From: Brugia malayi
Taxonomy: Eukaryota > Nematoda > Chromadorea > Rhabditida > Onchocercidae
Length of the DNA stretch: 64,000 nt
Assembly: GCF_000002995.4 (NCBI RefSeq)
Contig: NW_025062476.1
Coordinates: 5,321,001-5,385,000, forward strand
Reading direction: 5' to 3'
Below, one piece after another: positions 1 to 13,107 of this stretch. The position numbers and the translations under genes are program-made. The notes below the pieces were generated by a model. That model worked only from the letters and a program-made list of their open reading frames with translations. It ran no database searches and was not told the origin of the DNA. Numbering within the stretch: position 1 is the first letter of the stretch; the number at the start of each line of letters is the position of its first letter.

Positions 1-344
1 ATTCATTCAATCAAAGACGACATATATATTGTTTAGCAATAAACGATACAATGTTAATGCGGCATGTCTACGCTGAAGAGAGTTTTAACAGGAGCAACAT
101 TTGACTATATTACAGCACTGCAAAATATATAGCCTATAGAATTCCGTAAATATCACAATGATTCATTATTTACCTGAACTCTCATATTGTGGACGACCAG
201 CTCGACCAAAAATTTGTTGCACGTCGAGAACACCTATATCACTGAAACCGCCTTTCTGAACATTGAAGATTTCAGTCCCCTAAATGATTTTGCTCGGGTT
301 TGTGAACATCTTACAAATCTTGAAGTTTTTGTTTCAATACATAA

Positions 345-381
<37 letters not shown>

Positions 382-3300
382 CACTTTTAAACTTTTAAAG
401 CTTGCACTTTTAAACAATAATTTTCAATGACTTAACATAACACAGTAAGAAAACTTAAAATCCAGGAAAGAAGTAAATAACTCTAAATGAACAATGGAAA
501 TCTTACTCGAATAACAACAGCATGTGCCGGCAAATTGATACCCCAGGCAAGAGTTGAAGTGCAAAAAAGCACGGTAATATGTCCATTAGCGAAGAACTTT
601 TCAGTCATCAAACGTTCCCGGCGTGGTAAGCCAGCATGGTGAATACCAAAGCCAAGGCGAAAAAATTCCGCTAACATACCATTTCGATAGTTTTGAATCT
701 GAAAAAAAAATATAATTCCTTTATTTGATCTTAGCTTTCGACTGCATTTTTGTGGATTTTATTGCTACCATATTACCAACGGTAAGCTTGCCACGGTTGT
801 TTATTCTGTTAACAAAATAGATTTACTCAAATATTCATTCATTTATTACTACTGCAACAAATATCTTCTAAAACATGGATGAAAAAGAAATTTTATGAAT
901 CACCGATTTCATTGCATTAATGTACTGCACTGAACCATTATTTGTAGGTAAAAAATGACTCAATTCTCCCTGAAAAGATTAACAAAGATTTAAAAAAGTA
1001 TTTGAATAGATTAACAAAAAGTATTGGTTACTTGGAAATCATTAAAATATTTGAAACTATTAAAAGAGGACCTAACGACACAACATATTAAAAAGTATTC
1101 GAGTTTGATGCTGTGTATAATATTGAAGAACTGCAGGAAAGAAACCCTTTTTGCAGCTTCATCTCTGAAGGTTGTCGCTAATTTTGTAGTAGCATTACGG
1201 GCTGTTACAAAGACAAGAACTTGATGTCCTTTGCTCACAAACTGATGCACTTTGTCGTAACACACTTCGTCCATTTCACGCATTATATCTGGTCCCATAT
1301 TTCGTGGATTACGAACACCAATAAAACTAAAAAGAATGTCGTAATATAATCCATAAATGTCGCACTAGTAAGGATTCAACAAATTGGGTGATTTATTACA
1401 TATTACATCAAAAGTTTTCGTACAATTTAATGTATTCTATTGCAATATTTGTATGTTTTGATTTTTTGCATTTTAATTTTCTAATTTAAAATTTTAAAAA
1501 ACTTTACGTTTGTGAAAGTGGAACCGGTCGAAAGCGGCCGTCAAAGAAGAACATCCCTTTATGGGGGTTTACACGCAAAAACCTTGCAACATCGATATAA
1601 TTTGGTAGCGTTGCAGAAAGTCCAATAATCCTAACACATTGCTGACTCATTTCCACCTGAAATTAGGAGCGTAATCCAGTAATTTAAAGTTAAAACAATT
1701 GCAATAGAATATAATGTTTCTACAGGTAATCAATGTCACTACTGACAATTATACAGAATCAATAAAACAAATTAATAAGACAAATATAATGCAAATTTCA
1801 TCAGAAAATAAGGCAAGACTTATATAGTCCAATGGATTTTATAGTTGCATCACTTTTAATAGCTAACAGTTATAAATTATAACATATAAAAGATTAAAAT
1901 TAAAATTAAAAAGAAAACGCAAATAATACACGTAAAACCTGTCGAAGTGTTCTAGCAACTATGGTTTCAATTACCGGTCCTCGATCATCGTGTAATAAAT
2001 GAATTTCATCTATAATCAATAGCCGTACCATTTTTGACAGTGGTAAATCGATAGCTTTTCTCGTCACAACATCCCATTTTTCTGGAGTTAGGACAAGCAT
2101 CTAAATAAATACTTCAAACATAAATTTCTGTCACGTGAAAAAAAATTGATAATTCTTCCACAACTATTACTAGTAACATGAGTACAAGCCATTGAAGTAG
2201 ACTTTCTAGTGCTGAATGGCAAATGCATAAAAAATGGACCAATAAATAAACTGAAAAGGTACCTTTAGGTTTACCGTCAGCATACTTAAAGATGCCAATA
2301 ATTTCACTATAACTTTTTTTTTTCTTTTATTCTCTCAACCGTCTTCAAAATATAAGTATATTTCCTTCGTTTAAATATTACATCTACCCGTATTTAGTTT
2401 CAATTTCTCGAGCTATAGAAAAATGTCTCTCCACCTGTGTTTCGGCAATTTGTTTCCTTGAAAGTGTTGTGTCACCGGTTAATTCACGTACATGTAAATT
2501 TAGTGGAGCTAATCGCTTAGCAAAATTCATCGTCATTTCAGTTGCCAGTGCTTTCATTGGTGCGATATAAACAATCTGTGACAGTTTCACATAATGCAAA
2601 CATAGTGAACAAATTTTCAGATGCAATGAACTTCACAAAAGGATTACGATGTAACGATAATATTTTTGATGCAAAGAACTGGATTACTTTTATAAGCATC
2701 ACAACTGTAATTTGTGTTATTTTATCAGTTAACCAAGCCGTACTTTGAAATCATTTTTGTGAATCACACCATTATCCATGTAAGCATGTATCGTGTTTAA
2801 TATTGCCAATAGTGCAATATTCGTCTTACCTAAATTTTTGGCACATTAGTTCAAGTTCGTCCTAATTACAGATATTAAAACTTGTCAGCCCTTCTGGATG
2901 GGTCTACAACAAATGTAAACAAACATTATCACACCTGCACCAGTTGGAGCACAAATCAACAAATTTTCTTGTGATTTGTAAGCTTGCGTAAACACCAATG
3001 ATTGAATGACATTAAGTTTTTCGAAGCCAATAAAACACTTCTTTCCTAACTGAAACCACAAAAAATATCAAATTCTGTACAAAATAGGAATTGAACCAAC
3101 AAAAAATACAAACATTTTTCTAGGTGCATCATCTAAACAAATTTTGATGAAGCAAAACGTATTTCTGCTAAATAAATAAAAGAATATCTCCGACCTCATC
3201 AAAATCCTCGATATTAATTTGTTGCACTGCTGTGACCTGAGATCTATCCATTGCAGGAACATAAACTTCTTCATAAGTGTCGCGAATTACACGAGAAGAA

Positions 3301-5456
3301 TTTGCCGGTAAACATCGCTTAAAAAATATATAGTTAAATTCACATCATTCTAGCCTTTCTTTTCTCTTTTAATTAGGTGACAACTCCCACTAGGCAAAAT
3401 AAACCATGAAAAACAATTAACTAGTATGCCCAATATTTTAATTACGGGGTTTTAGGACTTACTTAATTCGGAATTGCAGTAATTTGTAAAATAAAAGGAA
3501 AGCCTGCCATACTTCTTCCTTTACCATTTTTTCGCATAAATATAATTACGTATTACTGAACAAACAAAACCTTTGACCCGTCAACAGTGATAAAAATATG
3601 TTCGGATTCGGTTAACGCATCGTATACATATGGAAAACGTTCACGTGGAATAGTTCGTCGATTTTCATGCAGTGTTTCCAACCACCGTTCCGCCTCCAGT
3701 TCTTGAAACCTGGCATAAAAGTAAAATTTAATGTGTCCCACGACATCGAATTACCACTGAAAAAAGATTTTCCTCAGAAAACAAACCTCTCTTTAAGCAT
3801 TTCGTTTTGGACCTGTTTCAACTCAAGCTTTTCACTTTCGCTTAGATTTTGTGTAATTTTATTTAGCTGTTTAGCAGCACGTTTCTGCTCTCGCTTTGCC
3901 ATTTTGCGCATGTTTACATCGGCATTTGACTGAACTATTACCTGTTGACAATACAACGGCTGTTCCCTTTGCTTTTGTGATTGTTGCTAAATTTGATATG
4001 AACTGTCAGGGCTTTCTCGAAAAATTTAAAACAGAATTTTTGCTTAAATTTCAAATTAGATGAAAATTGTAATAGTCAAAAATTTTAAATGAAAACTTCT
4101 ATTTATTATGTTATTTGCGGCAGCAAGCAGACAATCCTTGCAAATTGTAAAGCTTCAAATACTAGAAAAGAAAAAAGAGTTTATCTCATTATTTCCTTAA
4201 GACAATTAAATAAATTGAACTTTTTTCATATCAGTGTTATACCAATATTCTCTCCAGTTTCGTAGTTTGAGCAATATCCTGACGAACTGAGTTATAAGAA
4301 TTTAACAACTCCTCTCTCGATGACAATATTTTGCTAACTAAATCAAACTGCTCAAATCCAAGTAAATCGATAAGCTGGAAAAGAAAGAAGTCAATTACTG
4401 GACTAATTAGTCTGCAGAAATGAAGCAGCATTTTTCAGTCAACTATTTCCAATCGCTGTGAAGTACAGAAAATGAATTCAGATTTTGGCACAAAATTCTG
4501 CATTAGAAAAATATACGAAACCACTCTGCTTCTACAGTAACCTCATATCTCAGCACTGTATGAAGTATCTGTTGCAGACCAAAGCACTACATGCTTGCAA
4601 AATGTAAATGCTTCCTTCTTATAAATTCTGTCCTGTTTTGAAGAAAGGATGTACTTCGCCTTGTATATCGTCATCTTCATTTGGAGAACGCAATAAATCA
4701 AATAAATGCCGACTGACTGATTCTGGGTCGTCATAAATTCCGTTGATTGCCGAAATAATATCGCCACTTGTCATAATCTCCTGATGATTTTATATTTTAT
4801 AAAAACATTTCTACCATAATTTGACCGAAATGCATCAATTGTTCACAGTTGTTGTCACAAGTAAAGTTATAAAAGATAACGCGTCACAATTTATAAAACC
4901 TTGGAGGAAAATATCCACTACAACACTTGAAGAATAATGGAAAAGAATTAGTCCACTCATCAGAACCTTTGATGAAGATGGTGCATTATTGATGGTGGTA
5001 CTGGGAATTGTTATAACGGTATCATCAGATTGTGCAGTGCTAGAATGAAGCGCTTGTTCGACGAATCGTTTTCTCCAGTAGACATGTCGTGTCGTACTAA
5101 ATTATCTTTGCAAACCCGTTAAAATCAGTGTATATAAAAAGCGACGAAAACTTATAAAAAGTGAATGTTTAGAACAAATTATTCCTTTTGTCTAATAACT
5201 TTAACACATTCATGATAGGACTAATATTCTTGAAAAAGGTTTTTATTAAACATTTCGAAAAACTTCACATTAATATCTAACATTTAATTGTTGTCATCAA
5301 TAACAGTAGATAATAATAGTAACAGCTCTTCCAACATCGGCTTTCTGACTTTCTGAATATTTTATTTTCGAAATGTTTATTAACTAACCGTGGACCATAT
5401 TCGTCTGCAGGAGGATTTATCGTGCCTGTGCTATATTTTTCAACGAATTCTTTCAT
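1..5456 (-). CDS. ascc3: ASCC3-type RNA helicase (Ski2-like), N-terminal part, continues past the left edge
   Basis: ATP-dependent helicase of the ASC-1/RQT complex, which acts on collided ribosomes and in alkylation repair (family knowledge). Sixteen exons join in frame: 5456-5389, 5096-4967, 4780-4655, 4374-4243, 3986-3787, 3709-3571, 3317-3195, 3049-2935, 2829-2744, 2575-2435, 2100-1939, 1656-1508, 1326-1146, 969-904, 698-507, 279-174. Seen in order: a helical N-terminal region, Walker A APTGAGKTN split across the 2935/2829 junction, [23 protein letters not shown], the DEIH box ([15 protein letters not shown]), [52 protein letters not shown] and [12 protein letters not shown]. All belong to the first of the two cassettes expected in this family. 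The start is the ATG at 5456, just after a possible trans-splice acceptor. Walker A lies near residue 340, versus about 500 in vertebrates, so the N-terminus is shorter or exons are missing. Confidence 0.93.
349..380. repeat. (AT)n microsatellite
   Basis: A run of alternating A and T about 32 bases long inside a helicase intron. Confidence 0.9.
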
Positions 5457-5539
5457 ACTTCACTGCAGCTTTTTCCTATAAATCACTTCATGATTTTCTT
5501 AAAACTTACCCTTGCAGTAAACCGTAAATAATAAGCACT

Positions 5540-5946
5540 TCATATTATAACTGATGAAGACATCAATAAGTGAAGGTCTATCGCAATATTGTTCTATATA
5601 ACATTTAGCAAAAAAGGTGCCTATAAAATCCCAATGATCGGAGTACCCCAAAACCATTGTCTTGTTTGTTTTGTTTCACTTATAAACTTCATGAAATGCA
5701 AAACTGCTTTACATTACATATACAACCTTCTGCAATGCAACTATCATACAATTAGCTTCTCTATATCTGCGTGCAAAACATTTCTGCCCCTCAACAACAA
5801 CTAAGAGAAGTCCTATTTGCATTAAGTAACCACTAAGTGATAACATAATAGGGTCATCGTTGCACAGTATTACTCCGAAAATTTTCAGCAAACCATTGGA
5901 AAACCTTGGGTTTGCTAATGGTTTGCTATATAATAGGATAATCTCG
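5540..5946 (-). CDS. 3' exons of an unrecognised gene upstream of the helicase
   Basis: Two exons on the helicase strand, 5946-5727 and 5593-5540, join in phase between a CTAG acceptor, a GTTGTA donor and an ATAG acceptor. They encode about 90 residues ending in a TGA at 5542-5540. Hydrophobic helix-like stretches are visible (IFGVILCNDDPIMLSLSGYL, QIGLLLVVVEG), then a basic QKCFARRYREAN. I do not recognise the family. The stop lies about 85 nt before the helicase ATG, and a TTTATAGG...GCTGCAG acceptor precedes that ATG. This resembles the roughly 100-nt spacing within nematode operons, where downstream genes are trans-spliced. The 5' exons were not found. Another acceptor would give a different tail, and the exon contains a perfect inverted repeat, so coding status is uncertain. 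Confidence 0.35.
5888..5926. repeat. Short inverted repeat (10-bp arms, 19-nt loop)
   Basis: The arm gcaaaccatt at 5888-5897 is exactly complementary to aatggtttgc at 5917-5926. Inside the loop aaacc and gggttt are also partly complementary. It lies within the predicted exon at 5727-5946. Confidence 0.85.
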
Positions 5947-6421
5947 CTAGAAAACTTTGTTTGATGTTTTTGCGGTTACAATGAAAATATTAGGCTTTTT
6001 ACTTGTTTAAATTATATGGGCCTATTATTAGCTTCTTTCTGTAGATAACGAATGAATGGGAGTTTAGAGTGGTCTGATAAGGCTGATGTAAATGTAGTAT
6101 AAGGATTCTGATATATTAGCTATCAGATAGTTAAGCCAGGAGGAAAAGAATGATACTGTGGATGGAGAGAAGGAGGGTCAAAGGGCACGCTGTGTAACTT
6201 CGAGAACGGAGTTTCACTGACCGATGAATATTTAGTTGAAGGTATTGCAGGGCATTGTATTTGGAATTTTGTTCGATTTGTAGAATATCTGTATGTGAAG
6301 AATGAACTTGTTTTCAGTTCTCATTTTTACTTCTGTTTCTTGTATTTTTTTTTCGCTTTTTCTTTTACTTCTAAAATACTTCACTTTTTATAAAATATTG
6401 TAGATAAAGTTCGCTTCAGCT
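5947..6421. promoter_or_regulatory. Divergent intergenic region between the helicase operon and cct-2
   Basis: No convincing exon is seen on either strand. This stretch separates a leftward transcription unit from the rightward cct-2 gene, so it probably holds both promoters. The T-rich stretch at 6341-6400 just before the cct-2 start codon could also serve as a trans-splice acceptor. I see no specific promoter motif. Confidence 0.4.
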
Positions 6422-9400
6422 ATGCTTCCAGTACAAATATTAAAACAAAATGCTCATGAAGAACGAGGTGAAGGAGCACGTTTATCATCATTTGTTGGTG
6501 CAATCGCAATTGGTGATTTAGTAAAGTCTACATTGGGACCGAAAGGAATGGTTAGTTAATTGTTTCAAAATGCAAAATGTTAAGAGAATTTTATATTTTT
6601 TATGTCGTTTTTGTATGGATATTGAGAATTTATTGCAGACAATTTGACAGTTTGTCTATGATAATTCTGATGATTGTGTTAAGTATTTCTTGTAAAGCTT
6701 CTTCCATTACATGATGCATTAATTGTTTAAAAACAGGAAGTCTTTAGGGTTCAAGGTTCAGTTGTTTTGTGTATGTGTTTTTCTTCTTTTTTCTCATACT
6801 CGTGGATCTCGAATTTATAATACATTTAAGGATAAGATTTTGTTGTGTGGTGAAGGTGACTCACAGCAAGTGCAGGTAACAAATGATGGAGCTACTATTT
6901 TGAAAGCTATTGGTGTTGACAATCCAGCTGCGAAAGTTCTCGTCGGTAAGTGAATGAGGTTATTAGTAGTTAATTTTCAGAGTGCTCTCTTTAAGGCAGA
7001 AATTCTGGTGGATTATGACCGTTACTGAGCATAATACTGATATTGAGGATAAACTCGTAATTTGGAAATCATAGTCATCCATCAGTCTCTACTTTTTTCA
7101 CTTTCATCTGTGCTTTTTTTTTCCTGGCAATATGAAGTTCTTATTACTTAGAAATTTCGATGACACAAGATTCGGAAGTGGGTGATGGAACAACATCAGT
7201 GACCGTTCTTGCTGCTGAGCTATTGAAAGAAGCCGAACGACTGGTTGCTGCCCGAATTCATCCACAGACAATTATTGCTGGCTATCGACGAGCTTTAAAA
7301 ATAGCCCAAGATGCGCTCCGAGCATCGGCTAAAACTTCTAGTCCAACAGATATGCGTGATGACTTGTTGAAAATAGCTCGAACAACACTGGGTTCCAAGA
7401 TTTTAGCGCAACATAAGGAACATTTTGCTCAACTTGCCGTTGATGCTGTGTTGCGTCTGAAAGGTTCTGGATGTCTGGAATCAATTCAGATTATCAAAAA
7501 ACTGGGTGGTTCGATGGATGACAGTTATCTGGATGAAGGTTAGAGTAAAAGATATGATGTGGAAAAAATTATGTCAGTTATTATGAGACTGGATTATGGA
7601 ACTGTTGTTTGGTAAGGATATTTAATTCCCTTTCCAAGAGCAGACCCTTGTTGATGACTTCATCTATAAGATCGATTCTCTTGGTAAATTGTATACTTCT
7701 CATTGTATTCGCTATTCGTATCAAAGGCGATAGTGATTGCTTAACAGAAGTGACACTATTATTTCCTAGCAATTTCTTTTTTTTTTAGTTTTTTTTTTAG
7801 TTTATTTCTTTTTAGTTATTAAAACATTGCTGCATGCGGTTCATTTCCCATTTTAAGGGTTTTTGCTTGAAAAACGTCCAGGCATGTACCAACCAAAAAA
7901 AGTTGAAAATGCAAAAATTCTGATTGCTAATACGCCGATGGATACCGACAAGGTTTGTTTATGCACTGTTTAGTGGATGGGGCTGAAAGTCTTAAGTAAA
8001 TAGAAGTAGTATTGCTATCATTTTGAACGCAAACAGCGAAATTACTATTCCATTATCTCATAGTTCAGTATGCATTTTTTTGTATTTGCTTGAATATATC
8101 TACTATAATTAGGTGTATCTTTGCTCAGGTAGTTCCGAATTTCTAGAATTTGTAGTTTACGGAACGCATCCACTGTTAGTGGCGCTTGCCGTCCTTGAGT
8201 CAATCTGGGACTTTTTTTTGGATCTTAGGAATATATAAATCTGTTAGAAGGAAACAATTTAATTTCTAGGTGAAAGTATTCGGTTCAAGAGTGCGTGTTG
8301 ATTCTGTAGCTAAAGTTGCAGAACTGGAAGTTGCTGAAAAACAAAAAATGAAGGACAAGGTTGGTTTACGAATTAGACAGTTTAGTTTGTACTATTAGCA
8401 ATAGCATTTTCAAAAATCATCCTTCACGTCAATTCAGATGGTCTGAAATCAAATTCCTATTGCAGGTAAATAAAATCCTAGCACATAAAATTAACGTATT
8501 TATCAACCGTCAGTTGATATACAATTATCCGGAGCAGCTCTTTGCTGATGCTGGTATCATGGCCATCGAGCATGCCGATTTTGAAGGAATAGAAAGACTC
8601 GCTCTTGTTCTTGGTGTGTTTTCATGACCTTTCAATTCAGCAGATTCTATTTTTACCTGTTAAAGGTTCTATTTCATTATTTATAGGTGGTGAAATCGTG
8701 TCAACATTTGATTCACCTGAATTAGTTAAACTTGGTTCTTGTGATCTCATCGAGGAAGTTATGGTTGGTGAGGATCGGCTGCTGCGATTTTCTGGTGTTC
8801 CTATTGGTATGAGTAGATCTTTGTGAAGTATCTTTAGCGACTTTTTTTATTGTCTTTTCCTGACAGTTGAATTCATTTTCTATTTTTATCAGTATTTGAA
8901 AATATATTTAGTTCTTTTTTTGTGATTTACTGGATTGCACAAATTATTGCTTTATTACTCTTTGTAGGTGAGGCTTGCAGTATTGTTGTCCGTGGTTCTA
9001 CTCAACAAATTCTTGATGAAGCGGAAAGATCACTTCATGACGCGTTATGTGTCTTAGTGACTCATATTAAGGAAGCACTCACTGTCGCCGGCGCAGGAGC
9101 GTCCGAAATTTTGATGAGCACTGCAGCGATGTCCGAAAGTCAGAAGGTATCAATAACAATTAAATTGAAATATACTCAATTCATCAATAGCTGAAATAAA
9201 GATTTTAAAACTGAGGATGATTTGGCTACTTTTTCTAATGTTTCGTATAGTAAGTTTCTCAAATTAAGATTGCTGGGAAGGAGTCGCTTGCTGTAGAGGC
9301 ATTTGCTCGTGCACTGGCACAATTACCAACTTACATTTGCGATAATGCTGGTCTGGACAGTGCAGAAATCGTATCAAAGTTACGTGCTTACCACAGCAAT

Positions 9401-9993
9401 AATAATCATAGCATGGGAATTGGTTAGTTCGTGTGTTTTCTTGATCATGCATGGTCAGTGTCTGATTTTTAGATATATTGGAAGGCGAGATAACTTTTGA
9501 TCTTTTCATCTATAAAATGTATACATGACACATCACTTCGAAAAAAATGTTATGCACACGTAAAAGAGATATTAAATGGAAAATGAGGTAGTAATGAGGT
9601 GTCTTTGATTACAGTTACTTAGAATAACTGTTCGATACCTTTTATTTTCAGTTATCAACAATAGCATACTGCGAAACACATGATTTCGTTCGAAGTTATT
9701 GCCGTGTACAAATTTTCAGATATTGAAAAAGGGGAGCCAACGGACGTTATTGAAAAAGGTCTGATCGAGTCGTTCAGTGTAAAGTTGTGTATGGTTTCCA
9801 GTGCAGCAGAAGCGGCTGAGCAGGTAAAATGTTTGAATTGCAATTATTTCTGAAGGACTGTGTGCAATATCATATTGTCACCGTAACTTTAAGTTTGGAA
9901 ATAAAACTGTTTTATAACTTACAGATTCTTCGTGTGGACAATATCATCAAAAGCGCACCACGACAACGAGCGCGCGATCGTAGACCTTGTTAA
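6422..9993 (+). CDS. cct-2: T-complex chaperonin subunit beta (CCT2)
   Basis: Beta subunit of the cytosolic TRiC/CCT ring, which folds actin, tubulin and WD-repeat proteins using ATP. Eleven exons: 6422-6550, 6831-6945, 7152-7538, 7858-7952, 8270-8359, 8466-8613, 8687-8806, 8968-9146, 9269-9422, 9720-9823, 9925-9993. All phases agree and give 529 residues (family about 535). Seen: [11 protein letters not shown] and TNDGATIL in the N-terminal equatorial part, the ATPase motif [30 protein letters not shown] and a short basic C-terminus. [16 protein letters not shown] is the beta-subunit N-terminal signature and separates it from the other seven CCT paralogs. The start ATG begins [11 protein letters not shown], matching where beta subunits begin. 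No break or odd residue was seen. Confidence 0.97.
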
Positions 9994-10704
9994 ATCTCAA
10001 CAAAAACTGATTCTATTGTTTGTTGACTGCTAAAATTTATGTGAGTTAAGTAATACTATAGTAAATCCAAAGGATCGTTTTCATAACTCACCAATTTTCA
10101 AATTCAAAAATTTGGTGAGCTAAGAAATGAATCACCTGTTTGATTCTTTCTCTGCTTTTGAATTCGATATCTTTAGTCGCTATTTTTTCAGCTGAACTGT
10201 TTGATATAAAGTTTGAGTTTTGTGAGATATTACTGCTGAATTGCCTATGATTATTTGGAAAATAAACCTTTTCTTGATTTTAGTTTGATGCACATTAATG
10301 ATTTGCATTTTCTAAGTCTCAAATTTCCAGCTGTATGCTGCAATCTTTTTGTTTTTAAGCAAATCACGCGCAAAATCGTTTGTGCGTTGATTTTTGCTGC
10401 GCAATAACTTTTAACATCTAACAAGCACAAAGCCTTTAATCTTTCTTCCGTTGACCCAGGCATAATCAGCTTCTCTAACCAAATTATTCTTTGATATTTA
10501 ATCAATCGAATAAACATGTGTTTATATGTTCTGAAATACTTAGCAAACAGTTTGCATTATTCTCAATTTGGAATCGAACTACACATAATAATTCTAATTT
10601 CAAAATGCCAATGCTACTGTGAAGCAGTCATTTTGATTATTTGTGTTCATTTGGAACGGTCTCTGATAGCTGTTAAGTGATATAAACGTGAAGTATCAAT
10701 ATTA
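9994..10704. other. Intergenic: cct-2 3' region and upstream of the kinase gene
   Basis: AT-rich, with no exon on either strand that joins a neighbour. Open frames here are short and lack family character. It should hold the cct-2 3' UTR and the kinase promoter. Confidence 0.5.
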
Positions 10705-13107
10705 ATGGGGAGTGAGGATAGTGATGATAAGATGCCAACTGTTGGTTCAGAGGTCACATTAAAAGGCAAACAGTATCATATTCAATCAGAGCTGTATGAT
10801 GGGCCTTTTAGCAAAGTTTATGCTATCAATGAAGGTTGTATGCAATATGCTATGAAAATTGAACGAAGAGCAGGATCAAAAAGGTAATTTTGTTTTTTCT
10901 TGCACCGAAGCTATTTATATTGTTGGAATATTACAAATAACTGCAATAAAGAAAGACGATGAAATGCTTGTGACACTATGAACATTCAAATAATGAAAAT
11001 TAATTATGGAAGGAAAATGTTACCTTTGTTTTTAGAAAAATATGTTCTTTATTTAATCTAGAATCTAATGCAAAATTCGTTAAATTAAATAGTGTCATTG
11101 TTCTTTTTTTGGATAAAAACTTTTAAAATGTGTTTTAATGAATGAATTGATTATTTCTACTCTTCAATGAATATGCTGATTTTAGTGCAATATACATATA
11201 TATGTATATGATGAAACAAAGATAATTTTATCTATTAATAGGCCTGTATTGAAACTAGATGCATTAGTGCTAAAGCAACTAAATCGTCAAAATATTACTG
11301 CTGGTTTTCCACGTTTAATTGCTGCTGGTAGAACACCACTTTATAAATATATTATAATGGAATTGGTTGGCCCAGATTTACAACGTTTAAGACGCTCAAT
11401 ACCAACAAAAAAGTGAATAAAAATTTTCATTTATTACTAAAAATTTTGACTCAAATATTATTAGATTTTAGTGAAGTTGTTATACTTCATTTTCATTTCA
11501 TCATTTTCCTTCATTAAATTTTTCAGTGTAGTAAAATAAAAGTATTAAACATATCGTAAATTGAAATAGTATGAATGAACTATCTTATGAAAAAAAAGCA
11601 CAACAACGTTATGTGACTTCTAAAATACTTGACCTTTTTCTTATTTTTAATAATTAAGATTTCAATTAAACTACTACTCTCAACAACGTTCAATTATTGT
11701 TTTCAGTTACACTAAGGAATTATTCCCTTTTTTATATCTTTATAATGAAAGAAATTTGGGAAACATAATTTGATCATCATCTTTCGCATTTTTTTTTTCT
11801 TTTGTTTCAGATTCAGTTTGTCAACAGCGCTTAAACTTGCATCTCAAACACTGAGACGTATCGAAGCGCTTCACGATAGCGGTTGGCTTTGTCGTGATGT
11901 TAAGGCAAATAATTTTTGCATTGGAAAGAAAAATATGGGATTAATTTATATGCTTGATTTCGGTTTTGCACGAAGATTTATGTTAGTCTGATATGTTAAC
12001 TAATCTTACTTTATATATGATAATTAATCTTATTTTATAATTAATTAATTAATATCCTATTAGCTTGGAACTGACCCTTTATAATGAAATAACAATATAA
12101 ATATAATCATTCTATTATTAAAATTAATGTAGTCGTGAAAATGGTACATTGATTGAGAGACGAAATGCGGCCAGTTTGATGGGTACAATATATTATGCAC
12201 CGATGAGTGCACATAATTTTTCGGAACAATGTCGAAAGGATGACCTGGAATCATGGTTTTATATGATTATTGAGATGGTTGTAGGTAAGCAACATAAGTT
12301 ATATCTACAATTAATATAATTAATAAAAATAATCCTTTATTAAATCAAAAAAATTCAAATTTGTCAAAGTAGTTTTCAAATTCCTTATTTGTTAAAGAGA
12401 AAAAATAAAAATAAAAGAGAAATATGAAAAATGAACAAATTGAGCAGCTGAACGTTTATTTTGTAGGAAATTTGCCATGGTTTATCCATGATCCCAAACG
12501 AGAGTACTTGTTAGTTGGTGAATGGAAAAAATTTGCACGTGGTCCTGGTAGAAAGTTGTTGCTTGGTGATTCACCTCAGGAATTTGAGAAAATTCTTGAT
12601 ATCATCGACCAAACTGCGTATTTTTTCCCCAAATTTCTTATTTTATTCCAGAAAAAGACTTTGTCCCTTTGATTTCCTTGAGAATTTCTACAAAATTATA
12701 GAAATATTTCAAAATACTTTGAAAGGTTTAGATTTAATGCCCGACCGCGATATCGTGTTATTCATGCTTTTATCAATCAAGCAATGGATCGCCTAAAGGT
12801 ACAAAAATTGTCAGCAATGTTAACAGTATAAAAAACTTCCGAGGTTCAAAGTGCTCCAAATTGTACTTGATAATTACTAGCATGAAAAACTCTTGGAATG
12901 AAATCCTGCACTCTTCGGAAAATCAATCCTCTTTTAAGATGTGATTTGCATATTCAGATTGACAAAACTAAACCATTTGAATGGCAAGAAGACCCGAAAG
13001 TGCTGAGAAAAATTGCTATGATTGGTGGGCACGATGAATCCAATTTAGACAGTTCTTCTGAAGAAACAGATGAAGGAGACGGACCTTTAAATGTGTCGAA
13101 TAGCTAA
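10705..13107 (+). CDS. CK1-superfamily Ser/Thr kinase, TTBK-like, with a Cys in place of the HRD His
   Basis: Protein kinase of the CK1/tau-tubulin kinase group, which is expanded in nematodes. Exons: 10705-10883, 11242-11412, 11811-11981, 12133-12284, 12467-12617, 12702-12798, 12958-13107. They sum to 1071 nt, 356 residues. Seen: a degenerate glycine loop (LYDGPFSKVYAI), the ATP-binding Lys in YAMKIE, MELVGPDLQRLRR, the catalytic loop CRDVKANNF, LDFGFARRF, then MGTIYYAPMSAH and KDDLESWFYMIIEMV, the CK1-type replacement for the APE region. The catalytic Asp and DFG Asp are present, so activity is plausible despite Cys for the HRD His. The last exon adds an acidic Ser/Glu tail beyond the kinase fold. 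Substrate unknown. Many nematode paralogs of this group are germline or sperm genes (family knowledge). Confidence 0.92.
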
